A stretch of DNA of 64,000 bases from positions 2,186,549-2,250,548 of the forward strand of contig NW_022985440.1 of NCBI RefSeq assembly GCF_010093595.1. The letters run 5' to 3'. Positions 54,301 to 64,000 of the stretch are shown piece after piece (positions within the stretch are counted from its first letter, which is position 1; every line of letters starts with the position of its first letter). A program made the position numbers and the translations under genes. Under the pieces are notes generated by a model. The model searched no databases and had not been told where the DNA came from. It was given only the letters and a program-made list of their open reading frames with translations. Origin of the DNA: Mytilinidion resinicola (Eukaryota > Ascomycota > Dothideomycetes > Mytilinidiales > Mytilinidiaceae).

Positions 54301-55600
54301 GGTTGGTTTGGGCCGCGTTGGGGTTTGGGTGCTTTGAGGATGGAGGGTTAGGGGTTTGTAAGCATGTTTGAGGGAAGGGAGAGGGAGGAATATAATACGA
54401 TTCACGGATGTCGCTTGAATATTGACTTAGACCCTCAAACATTTTCAAGAACTTTGAGCTCCCTATCTTGATTCTGATAGCTAAACGCGTTGAGCTGCCA
54501 GCGTATGAGTGTGGCGCAGTCGGCAACGTTAAGGAAGGCGATGACTAAATACTAGGTGGCTAATTTTAAAAGCAAGCGAGAGCGATGAAATAGGGAAATG
54601 GTTGTTGAATTCGTGCCCAGAGCGAGATGTCGAGAGTCAGATGTGTCCACGCGCCAACTGGAGCTGAGTACTGATCCTCATTCCTGAGCACATGCGAAGA
54701 ATTGAAAAAAATCCCAAGACAAAACAGAACCAATATGTCCCCTTCCAAGTTTGGGTCGAAAGGAACCCACCATATAAGAACAACTTTGGAATCAAGGCAG
54801 ACTGAGAAGGTTCATACGCCAGGAAACGCAATGTGAGAAATACATGGTGAGAATTGCATTCCAGACACGTGAGTGGTTGAGCAATCAGATGAAACGACGC
54901 GCCAGACGTTTCATCATGTGAAGACGTGGCCCCTGATGACGGGCCAGGCGCCACAGAACCGCCATGGCGGTCCAGCGCCGCTCACGGGATCTGAACACCA
55001 GCCACCAGCGGGCTGTTCGAGTGGAACGATTATCGGCGCTGCTCTGGTGGGCGACGGTGCGGTTCCATGGCGGTCGGGCCGGCGGTAAAATGCGATACGA
55101 AGGTCGCCACCGCGTCTGCACCGTCTCTGCACCGTCTCTGCACCGTCTCTGCAAACTAGGGCGAGTTTTCGGCGCGGGTTGGTCCCTCGCAGCTAAAAAT
55201 ACGCTCTCGACCCCCGGCTCGGCTCACGGTGCGGCGCCAACTGCTCGGTGACGCGCGCCCGGCAGCCAGTGAAGATGCGCCAGACTGCCCAGCAATTCGA
55301 CCTCCATTGTCTCAACACCACCGACTCCGCGACCCTTTCACTCTTTGTGCGCGCCCACCCTCTTCCTCCTGGGCCTTCTTTGTACACGCCTTTTTTTCTT
55401 TGTTCCCTTTTCTCTCGTTTACTCTCTCCCGATTTAATACGTCTGGTGCGCCGAGATCTATTGATTAGACCGGCCTCAGATCTTTTCCACCGCCGTTCGC
55501 TGCTCGGGAATCCTGCCCTCGCGGCCGCATACACACTCAATCGGCCGATTGCCTATCGTCTGCCACTTGGGGCATCCATATACACACAACAGTCGCTACT
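54301..55600. other. Intergenic, promoter of CSC1-like gene
   Basis: No gene supported. Contains an 11-bp tandem repeat at 55108-55151 and a pyrimidine-rich leader before 55601. Confidence 0.5.
55108..55151 (+). repeat. 11-bp tandem repeat, four units
   Basis: CACCGTCTCTG repeated four times (first unit with one change), 450 bp upstream of the channel gene. Confidence 0.95.
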
Positions 55601-58600
55601 ATGGCGTCCAGCTTAGCTGGCACGCTCCTCCGGCGGGACGATGATCCAAAGGACGAGTTCCTGCGGCTCATGTCCAATCCCTTTGCTAGCCAGGCACGTT
55701 ACCGTCTGTTTTCTTGCTAGTGATCTGGCTGACGTAGGAATGAACATACAGCTTACCTCCAAATCCGTCCTCGTCGCCCTCGCGACCTCCTTAGGCGTGT
55801 CCGCTCTCATTGCCCTCGCCTTCTGCTTCCTCCGACCCTTCAATTCGGTCGTCTACGCGCCCCGTCTCCGCTTTGCCGATGCAAAACACAAGCCTCCAGA
55901 GCTTGGCCCTTCCCCTTTAGCATGGATTGGGCCTCTCGCCATGAAAGAGGATGTTTTGGTGGAGAAGATCGGGCTTGATGCGACCATTTTCCTCCGCTTT
56001 ACAAACATGTGCAGGAACATCTTCCTCGTATTGTCGCTCGTCGGCTGCGGTATCCTCATACCTGTCAATGTGGTTGGCGGGAAGCAGATGTACAACACCA
56101 GTGGCTGGAGTGTCGAAGGCTTGATGAAGATGACGCCACAGTACATGTATGGCGGCATCTTCTGGGCCTTTGTCGGCTGTGCTTATGCTTTCAACACCGT
56201 GGTCATGTATTTCCTGTGGAGGAACTACAAGGCGGTAACGAGGCTAAGGCGGGCATACCTCGACAGTCCGGAATACCAGACTAGCTTGTCGTCGCGGACA
56301 CTGATGGTACCTTCCCCAAAAGCGATTAAATTTTTGTCGTCGTGTCTTTTGGCCGACACTCTGCTTTCGAAGGCCCCACGCTAACTCTTCATAGGTCACC
56401 GACATCCCAAAAAGCCTACGAACCGACGAAGGAATCGTCAGGATCACCGATGACCTCAAGACAACCCCCGAGGTCCCTCGAGCTGCTATCGGACGCAACG
56501 TCAAGGACTTGCCTAATATGATCGAGGAACACGAAGAAATTGTCATGAAGCTAGAGAAGGTTCTGGCCAAATACCTCAAGAATCCCAACAAGCTCCCAGC
56601 GACACGACCGACGTGCAAGCCATCCAAGAAGGACGAAGCATACGTGGACAAGAATACTAAGGTGGATGCGATTGAGTATCTCGCCAAGCGAATTGAGAGG
56701 CTAGAGAGAGAAATCCGGACTGTGCGCGAGTCTGTGGATCGGCGCGATGCCATGCCATATGGTTTTGCAAGCTATGAGAGCATCGAGTCCGCCCATAGCC
56801 TCGCCTACCTAGCCAAGAGGAAGCACCCTCAGGGAACTACCATCAGGCTCGCTCCTAGGCCGAACGATATCATCTGGAAGAATCTACCCCTAGATCCCAA
56901 GACTCGAAGATGGCGACGGCTTATCAACAATGTTTGGATTACCTTGCTTACCCTTGCTTGGATGGCACCCAACGCTCTGATTGCGGTCTTTTTAACGAAT
57001 CTGTCAAATCTAGGAAATGTTTGGCATGGTTTTAAGACGCAACTAGAGCAAAACCCCAATTTTTGGGCAGTCGTGCAGGGTGTGGCATCTCCGGCGATCA
57101 CGTCCCTGTTTTACTATCTCCTGCCGTCAATTTTTCGACGCCTGTCCATACAGGCTGGAGATGTGACCAAAACCTCCCGAGAACGCCATGTTATCAATAA
57201 GTTGTACTCCTTCTTCGTCTTTAATAATCTGCTCGTTTTCTCCCTCTTCTCGGCTTTGTGGGCTTTCATCGGAGGCGTCATAGAGAAGACTAATAAGGAG
57301 AACAAGTCAGTCATGGATGCCTTCCAAGAACTGCACCCACTCGTCAACACACTGGTTGCTCTGTGCAGTGTTTCCCCCTTCTGGATTACATGGCTTCTCC
57401 AACGCAATCTCGGTGCGGCCATCGACTTGGCCCAAGTTGCCAATCTCGCCTGGGGCTCGTTCAGGAGGAAGTTTGGCAGCCCAACTCCTCGCGACTTCAT
57501 CACGCAGACCGCGCCTCCCCCCTTCGACTACGCCAGCTACTACAACTACTTTCTCTTTTACTCGACCGTCACCCTCGCCTTCGCGCCCATCCAGCCCGTC
57601 GTTCTCCTCGTCACGGCGCTCTATTTCTGCATCGACGCCTACTGGAAGAAGTACCTCCTCATGTACGTCTTCGTCACCAAGACCGAATCCGGCGGCCTCT
57701 TCTGGCGCGTCCTCTTCAACCGCATGCTCTTCACCGCCTTCTTCTCCAACCTAGTCGTCGTGCTCATGGTCGTCTCCCACGGCGACCCCTACCGCTGGCA
57801 GATGCTCGCCGCCATGATCCCGCTGCCGCTCATGCTGCTCGGCTTCAAGATCTACTGCAAGCGCACCTTCGACGACCAGCTCGCCTTCTACACCAAAGGC
57901 GAGTCGCACAAGGGCGTCGAGGCCGCGCTGCCCGTCGACAAGGAATCCCGCCGCCGCGACCGCGTCGGCGTGCGCTTCGGCAACCCGGCCCTGTACAAGA
58001 AGCTCATCGTGCCCATGGTGCACGAGAAGAGCCAGCACCTGCTCGCGGAACTCTACAAAGGTCGCCTGCACGACGACGGCCAGGACGTCAGCGGCTACAG
58101 TGACGTCTACGCCATGAAGCGCATGTCGCACGAGCGGCCGGGGAAAGCCGCGCCCGCCGCCGCCGCCGCCACGGCGCCGTTTGAGATTGTGAAAGAGACC
58201 GAGCTCGACTTTGAGAACTTCAAGGACCGCCCCGAGTTCAGCGAGGAGCACGGCGGCGGCGGCGAGGCGTACGGCCGCTCGGCGGATGTCATCAGGCCCG
58301 GGACGCCGGGCTCGCTGTCGCAATTTGGCGGGAGCGAGAGGGGGCGGAGCGAGAGCCGCGATTCGGAGCGCACGTATGCGGAGGACGTGGGCGTGCAGTA
58401 TCCGAAGGGCTATCACTCGACGCCGAGCGCGTTGAGGGAGTATAGCCCCAGCCCGGAGCGCGGGCACAGGGGATTTGAGAATGTGCCGGTGGCTGGGGCC
58501 GGGCAGTATGGGCTGTATCAGGTGCGGGATGAGACGGCCTTGCTCGGGGGTGCGGCGCCGATGGGGAGGGGGACGCCGTATGAGCGGGGGACGCCCGGGG

Positions 58601-58644
58601 AGGATGGGGAGGCGGGGGAGTATTTCCGGGGACGGCAGTTCTGA
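55601..58644 (+). CDS. CSC1/OSCA-type stress-gated cation channel
   Basis: Exons 55601-55693, 55752-56306 and 56395-58644 encode 965 residues. The family (yeast CSC1, plant OSCA) forms Ca2+-permeable, hyperosmolarity- or stretch-gated channels related to TMEM16. The order is: N-terminal membrane helix (LVALATSLGVSALIALAFCF), RPFNSVVYAPRLRFAD linker, two more helices around CRNIFLVLSLVGCGILIP, a long soluble domain (about 220-380) with coiled-coil LEREIRTVRES, then the seven-helix core (PNALIAVFLTNLSNL, PAITSLFYYLLPSIFRRLS, NKLYSFFVFNNLLVFSLF, FFYSTVTLAFAPIQP-like). The C-terminal ~200 residues are Gly/Ser/Pro-rich and cytoplasmic. Intron 1 appears to use a GC donor (GCACGT...CAG, 58 nt), giving FASQ-LTSK as in homologues; a GT donor 4 bp on with an earlier acceptor also keeps frame. 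Confidence 0.95.
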
Positions 58645-59080
58645 GGTAGGGGGTTTACGACGGTTCATGAAAACTAGACACTTTCTTTTGTTGCATATGG
58701 TGGGCTCTTGCGTAAAGCGGAGCGGAGAATGGGGTTGGCATTGCATGCGGCGTTTTGCTATATGGGACTCGACATCGAGCGGCGGGTTGGTAATCATTTG
58801 AGCGTACATCCACCTAGCGATTGTGCTTGCATCGGTGGTTAGATTTCGAAGTAGCGTTGGATCAATCGAGTAGCTCAAGAGGGCTTTGATCATGTGGGTG
58901 CGTGTGTGTGCTTTTGGGGATGGTGAAGTGCGTGAATGCTGGCTGATAGGGATGTGGGAATGGGGATGGAGGAAGATGAGGTATTGATTTAGGGGATGGG
59001 TTCGAGTGGAGTGGTTAAGAGCTGGAAATCAGGGCTGGTATGAGGAGTGGTTGCGGCTTGGATAACGAGGCTATTCTGTG
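58645..59080. other. Intergenic 3' flank
   Basis: Convergent 3' ends; G-rich, nothing recognised. Confidence 0.5.
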
Positions 59081-60332
59081 CTAATGAGCCCTAATCGTCC
59101 CTATCTGCATGAACACCATCAACACAGCCGAATAGGCCGCCGCCGATGCCAACGCTTCCGAGACTTTTGCCGTTGTTGCCACAGCCACAAGAATGAAAAA
59201 CAGTGCAATGAACCCCGTAATCACACCAAGACGCTTCAAAGGGTCCACAATAAATGCAAGTATCCATATCGGGCCCACGAGCATGCCTAGTCCAACGAAT
59301 GCGATGACCCAAAACGAGAAAGCCTCCAAATTGCGGTCATTCTGCCAATATCCGCGGCCATCGTTGATGATTTTGTCGTCAAGTGGGGTGCGTAGAAAGC
59401 ATGGCTTCAACCATGGTATTTTGAGGAAGCGTGTCATTTCTAGGATGCCACGAAACCAGGAGCGAGTTGGGTTGCACAGCAATAAGCTCTTCACGGTGGG
59501 TGATGTAGTCCCACTCTCGTATGTCGATTGCAATGATGTGGTTATCAAACCAGGCCGCAACGTTGTCGATGTCGTCTTTTCGCGCGAGAGGCTGTCGTGA
59601 TAGTTAGGCGTAAGAGTTCACGAAGCGATCTGCGCAATAGGTCATCTATCGCGGACTGGTATCAATTGACTGGGAAGAGTGTCCATTCTACTCACTATAA
59701 CGCTCAAGCGCTTGAGCGATCTTATCGACCAGCTCAACCCTGGCGGTACTCTCATCTTCTCGGAAGGTCCCGTTATGTATCAGGTCTGCGTCGGAATCGT
59801 TGCTATCTCCATACTGAGAATATTGTTTAATACAGTCTTGATCCAACTTGTTCAACTCCTCTTCCAATTGCACAACCCTATCTTGTAAAGCGAGAGCTAC
59901 TTGAACATTGAGCGTTGGGAACTTCCGGACAATGAAGTAGGTCTAGTCCGAGGCAACCCATCTGGAGAATATGCGGTAGCCAAGATATCTGGCAGGATGT
60001 TCCTGTTTCATATCATACTTGGGTTCCTTGAACGGCTCCCTCCTGAATATCCGGCGAAACTTTGGCCGTTCTGTTGGAGGCGGTTGTTGCTGCGCAGTCT
60101 TCTCATGAAATTCTGGGACTGTAATCTGGATAGCTGAGGGGAGTGGCCATTTCCGCTCGATTTGGATGGACTGTCTATGCTGAAAGATATCTCTGGTTTC
60201 AACTTTCATTCTAGGGGCTACACCTCTCCATATCAGACTACGTGATCGATAACCTAAGCGCCTTGGGTTCAGATCCGGCGCACAGTCAGTAAAGGCGGCA
60301 ACACTCTGGACCATCAGCATTGTGCAGCCCAC
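59081..60332 (-). pseudogene. DUF6594 membrane protein gene, broken
   Basis: Reading leftward, an N-terminal frame (60332 to 59943) ends at a TAG, beyond which the same frame continues RKFPTLNVQVALALQDRVVQ, then LEEELNKLDQDC, the N-terminal helix of fungal DUF6594. After a likely GTGAGT intron near 59692 there is DLLRRSLRELLRL, a frame change, then NVAAWFDNHIIAI and HREELIAV, another frame change, and the C-terminal part with three membrane helices (FWVIAFVGLGMLVGPIWILA, VITGFIALFFILVAVATTAK, YSAVLMVFMQIG) ending at 59081. One nonsense (CAG to TAG fits) and at least two frameshifts. Some frame changes could be unseen introns, but the stop lies in conserved sequence. DUF6594 has no known function. 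Confidence 0.65.
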
Positions 60333-62459
60333 AAGGCTGAATCATTGGTTTTGGCTCTTCGAAAGGTCACCAGTGAGCATTGTACTTGAACTCTCAGCTG
60401 TGTCGCTTTGTATGTACTTCCCGCCGCGACAACTCACGAACTGCGCTGCGCAAGCACATGATTGCTCAAGGTGTTACTCGTTACCCATGTGCTCAGGTGT
60501 CTACTCATCTGAGCACCGGGCGCTAAATGAGCATGTGGGAAGTCGTAGTCGTTCTGATTCCTTCATCTTGTGCGTCATATAGGAACGAAGTAAGCTGGTG
60601 GTTCGAATGACTTCGGCGCATTAGAGGCTCGTGTTGAGGTGCAAGATCAAGCGCCGGTAATGGGCTAGGACAATCGGCATGATCTTTAAGTTGGAAAGCC
60701 GGCACACGGCATAAGCCATGATTTTCGGCGGGGTACAGCAAGAGGCGGTAGATCAGGATGGCGAATTGTGTGCAGTGATGTCGAGAACGGAAGGCTGAGA
60801 GATGAAGAATAGGGGCCGAGAGAAAGACGTTGCACATCATCGCGGTTAAGAGTGGCAGGGAAAGGCAATGCCACTTTCTGATAACACCGCGTTGGGCGGG
60901 GCGCCACCCTCTTAGAGCAGCTGGTGCTCAGAAGCTAGTGTTGGGAGACGTGAGTGGCAAGCCTCTCCGCTGTCCGTAACACGGCCTTGATTCTGGAATC
61001 ACTGAACTATACGAACGTGGCAATGGAAAACGTCGTTTTCGATAGCCATGGTTTACTTATCCCGAAGTCGTTTGCTATTTGGAGTCAGCTAACTCACCTA
61101 CTGCCCCTTCCATCAAAACCAGGCAATTAAAAACTTTATGATTCAACAAGACAGCACAGCCCCGGGCTATGCTGACTGACGCAACACGTGGCACAAAAGA
61201 CCAACCTGCCACTCAAATATTGTCTACACGCCAGCCCGCCCGCATTCAAAAAGGGAGCCACCCCCAGCTGAGAGACTGACATTCCGAATCACACCACAAG
61301 CAACATCTCTTCACCATACACTTCAACATGCCTCTCTACGAACGGAGGTCGGGTGCCGAAGAAGAAAAAAAGGGAGCAAGCCCTAAAAGACGAGATAAGG
61401 CTTATGGAACGACGAAGAAGCCGCAGGAACCAGAAGCCTGGCGTACCTCCACCAGAGGGATTCGGCGACCCCATATACAACTCTACAGCACAATACTAGG
61501 AATCTGAGGCTCTCGTCAGCGCTTCAGAAGATTCGAAACGGGAGCGAAGAGTGTGGTCTCTCGCTACCTTGACCTGGATAACGCCTGAGGATTACCAGCG
61601 AGGTTGGATTCCTATCTGATAGAAGCTGTAAGATAGACCGTTTCTGACTCGTGAAGCACACCGCGATGACGGCCTTCACCCCGACCCCGCAATCCTAGGT
61701 TTTCAGCCCAGGCTCCATCGATCGGATACTATGAGTAGCATGAAATCTGGCCTCCGCAGAGTGTTGACATGGAGACCGACAGCAAATTCTGCTTCTGGAG
61801 AGTCGGCGGATAAAGAGTGATCGCAGAAGTTCCCATAAACATAGGCGGGACATATACAGTGTATTCTAAAAACATGAAATGAATGATTATGGCACTTTTC
61901 GACCACGGTTTAGAATACTTAGAGGGGTCTGAAAAGATATTGATTACATGTAGGAGCCAACTAGTTAAATTTCGACCGTTAATATACTTACAAAATTTTA
62001 GAACTGAGATGTGCCACTTCCCGACGTCTAGCACGGCAGCCCAAGATCCAATCCTAGGTCAGCTTTGATCAAGACTTCAAAAGCTGTTTGTTGTTACTCA
62101 CGGTGCTTCAGTATATTTTTAGTTTTTATAACGGATAATTTCTATTAAAGACAAGAATTTGATCAGCCTTTCACATTTTCTCGCCCCCGACACCAGGACA
62201 CAAGTTCGCTTAAAGCTTTCTGCCACTGCTTGTGGTGACTTAACATGCTTTCGCCCCTCAAGGAGTTTTCAAATCTGTCCTTTTGACAGATCTGAAACCT
62301 AACCGAGCCACATCAGACGGTGTCAGAGAGGTTTACCCAGATTGAACTAGTGACCCATTGTTTCCAGATCCACAATAGTACACTGACACGTCACGAGCGG
62401 TGGCAAATCGTCTTGAACCGACTCTTCCTCGCTCCTTGTCCCGAGGCATCCCCAGTCGA
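60333..62459. other. 2.1-kb gene-poor stretch
   Basis: No gene supported. A 58-codon basic frame at 61328-61504 and other short frames lack support. A TA-rich, stop-dense section lies at about 61860-62170. Confidence 0.5.
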
Positions 62460-63476
62460 CTACTGATCACCTCCGCAAATCTCTCCAGCGTTTCGCTTGA
62501 ACGGTTTGCGCAGGTTCTCACCCTGATTCTTTGAAAGTCCCAGCTTAACCACTACCTGTTCTGCTAGTGTTGCGCAGCTTTTAGCGAGAAGTTCTTCTGC
62601 TACTTTTTTCACCTCCGTCAATACCTCCGCCATACGCGCTTGCCGAGCCTCTTTGAATGGTCGGATAGATTCCTCGAAGATAGATTTGGACGCAGCGATG
62701 AGGTTCTCACTGAACCTTATGAAGACGCCGTTCCAATGCTGAGAGCAAATACTCTGCCAGTAGATCTCGGTACCGCGCATTTGAACAAGTGCGTCCGCCT
62801 GGCTCATCGGGAGCTCTCCCACAACTTCAATCGTCAGGTCGCCGACGTGCATGCCACTTGGGAATACCCACAACTCTTGGAGGTCTTGACGATCGTCCTT
62901 CCGGCTCTCAAGGATACCTAAAACCAGATCCTCAGCCACGTGGAACACGTAAATCCAAAACTTCTGGCGATAATGGGAACCGGGAATGGCTTCGTGGCCG
63001 CGGAGAGGGTGTCCTAGTTTAGCACTCGAGCAATTAATGTTCTCGGCTGTTTCATCCCACTTGTTCAGGTATTCGACTGCGGCAGGCGGAGGCGTCAGAT
63101 CGAGCCTGAGATGCTTGACGAACGGAGGGATGTCGCCGAAACCATCGTCCCATTGAGTATCAATAAGAGTTGCGATCGTCTCCCACACGTCGTCGTTGGT
63201 ATATCTGTTCAATTTCGGTATTCGGCCACTGAAGATTTGCAGAGTGAATTCCTCGATATCGGGCCAGGCGCGGCCTGAGGCATGGGCAACCGTTCTGAAG
63301 TGCTCATTCAGAGTGACTAGCTCGCGAATGCTTGTTGGGGAAGTGATAGGCTTGAAGATAGACCTATCTCGGGGGTCTGGAACCCAGCTTTTGAGCACGG
63401 CATCGAGATCTTTGTTGAGAAGGGTACAGACTCCCCACAATGGGCTTGCTACCTCGAATCCTTCTGGGGTTGGCAT
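62460..63476 (-). CDS. Fungal hypothetical protein, F-box-like start upstream
   Basis: Single open frame of 338 residues. It looks like the F-box-associated part of a fungal protein: SPLWGVCTLLNKDLDAVLKS resembles the helix after an F-box, followed by HFRTVAHASGRAWPDIEEFT and a beta strand VKHLRLDLTP. The C-terminal ~90 residues are a long amphipathic helix rich in Ala, Glu and Lys. Just upstream another frame from an ATG at 63561 reads MSQSGLLNLPTELRQEITRL, a good F-box start (LPTEL), but joins this frame only by skipping 22 nt (63464-63485), too short for a known fungal intron. So either the true start is 63476 or a small indel has split the gene. Function unknown. Confidence 0.6.
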   Translation of the reverse strand: MPTPEGFEVASPLWGVCTLLNKDLDAVLKSWVPDPRDRSIFKPITSPTSIRELVTLNEHFRTVAHASGRAWPDIEEFTLQIFSGRIPKLNRYTNDDVWETIATLIDTQWDDGFGDIPPFVKHLRLDLTPPPAAVEYLNKWDETAENINCSSAKLGHPLRGHEAIPGSHYRQKFWIYVFHVAEDLVLGILESRKDDRQDLQELWVFPSGMHVGDLTIEVVGELPMSQADALVQMRGTEIYWQSICSQHWNGVFIRFSENLIAASKSIFEESIRPFKEARQARMAEVLTEVKKVAEELLAKSCATLAEQVVVKLGLSKNQGENLRKPFKRNAGEICGGDQ

Positions 63477-63561
63477 TGAGATGACCGTAATCCGTAATGG
63501 TCAGTCTGGTGATTTCTTGTCGAAGCTCGGTTGGGAGGTTGAGTAGACCGGATTGAGACAT

Positions 63562-64000
63562 CGTGAAGAGGGAGATTTGAACAAAACGAGGTACCAGGTA
63601 GAGGATTAGGGGGTGGTGGTGGTGGTGGGGCGAAAGTTGGTTCGGAAACTCGAGTGGGTTGATGGCAAGGGAGATTTGTATGAAATCTTGACTGCGAATT
63701 GAAGCTGGGGATGGGAGTGGGTGGTTGTGTTAGAGAGACTACACGGTAAGTTGTATTAATGAAAGAGGCGCCCATACTGATATAGGAGAATCATTGGTAC
63801 TTTCACCTCGTCCTAGGACACAAGCCTCAATCGCTTCCCACCGACGTTGTATACAAATTCACTCGCGGGAGAACGGACACGCATTGTGCAGAACATTTCA
63901 ACCACGTCCGGCCGCGTTGGTGAACCTTTTATATAGTCCCAAGGAGAGTAGAGTTTTGGAGAATGGTGATATTATTAGGGGGCCGTTTAAGTGACAGAGG
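63562..64000. other. Intergenic to window edge
   Basis: The promoter of the F-box-like gene lies at its left; a TGG-rich microsatellite (GGTGGTGGTGG) at about 63611-63625. Nothing else seen. Confidence 0.5.

Noticed and set aside
57363..58893. Long open frames antisense or out of frame within the channel gene (246 and 380 codons)
   Set aside because: Shadows of GC-rich coding sequence; Arg/Leu-rich artefacts.
1..64000. Stop-codon reassignment to explain lone stops
   Set aside because: TAG, TAA and TGA all end intact genes here, and all three occur as internal stops.
1..64000. Secondary-metabolite cluster, CRISPR array or rRNA operon
   Set aside because: No synthase domains, no regular short repeats with unique spacers, no rRNA-like sequence seen.

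Overview
The window is a filamentous ascomycete (Pezizomycotina) chromosome segment. The evidence is short spliceosomal introns (about 50-110 nt, GTAAGT-type donors), fungal-only families (WSC/Mid2-like surface protein, allantoate-permease-type MFS carrier, DUF6594, fungal B-box/P-loop GTPase), AT-rich islands that look like repeat-induced point mutation (RIP) remains, and a degraded pogo/Fot1-like transposase. The class cannot be fixed from sequence alone. All multi-exon models below were spliced by eye; the frames close, but no transcript was available.

Conserved housekeeping genes lie at 1-9.1 kb (mitochondrial-type protein, PARP-type zinc-finger protein, small acidic protein, SAP-domain protein), 25.9-45.2 kb (MFS carrier, phosphoacetylglucosamine mutase, secreted repeat protein, arylamine N-acetyltransferase, single-pass surface protein, TANGO2 family, RING-CH ligase, TFIIIC subunit Tfc6) and 55.6-58.7 kb (CSC1/OSCA-type channel). 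They do not form an obvious pathway. Two divergent pairs share short promoters: 4.1-4.4 kb and 42.6-42.9 kb.

Between them are accessory stretches full of gene debris and small inverted-repeat elements. From 9.4 to 25.2 kb there are: a MACPF-like remnant, a B-box/P-loop GTPase remnant, an ankyrin scrap, an intact BTB-like gene, a 5' stub of a GH2 beta-mannosidase, a helical-repeat ORF cut at its 5' end, a large SGNH-esterase remnant cut at its 5' end, a transposase C-terminus and an F-box gene with one stop. A 372-bp terminal-inverted-repeat element plus a 28-bp palindrome separates the two 5'-truncated head-to-head genes at 20.0-20.5 kb. Three TA-flanked MITEs, two foldbacks and nested inverted repeats occur here. 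The 46-54 kb region holds an ankyrin gene with one TAG, a large modular secreted protein with one TGA and a diverged repeat family present in both orientations. The 59-63.6 kb region holds a broken DUF6594 gene and an F-box-like gene.

The most striking overall pattern is recurrent lone in-frame stops in otherwise readable accessory genes. They are nearly always TAG, TAA or TGA where CAG, CAA or CGA would fit, that is C-to-T changes on the coding strand, while the housekeeping genes are clean. I found no convincing undescribed functional system. The best leads are the breakpoint at 20 kb, the ~170-bp diverged tandem array after the mutase gene (31.5-32.75 kb), and the nonsense pattern.
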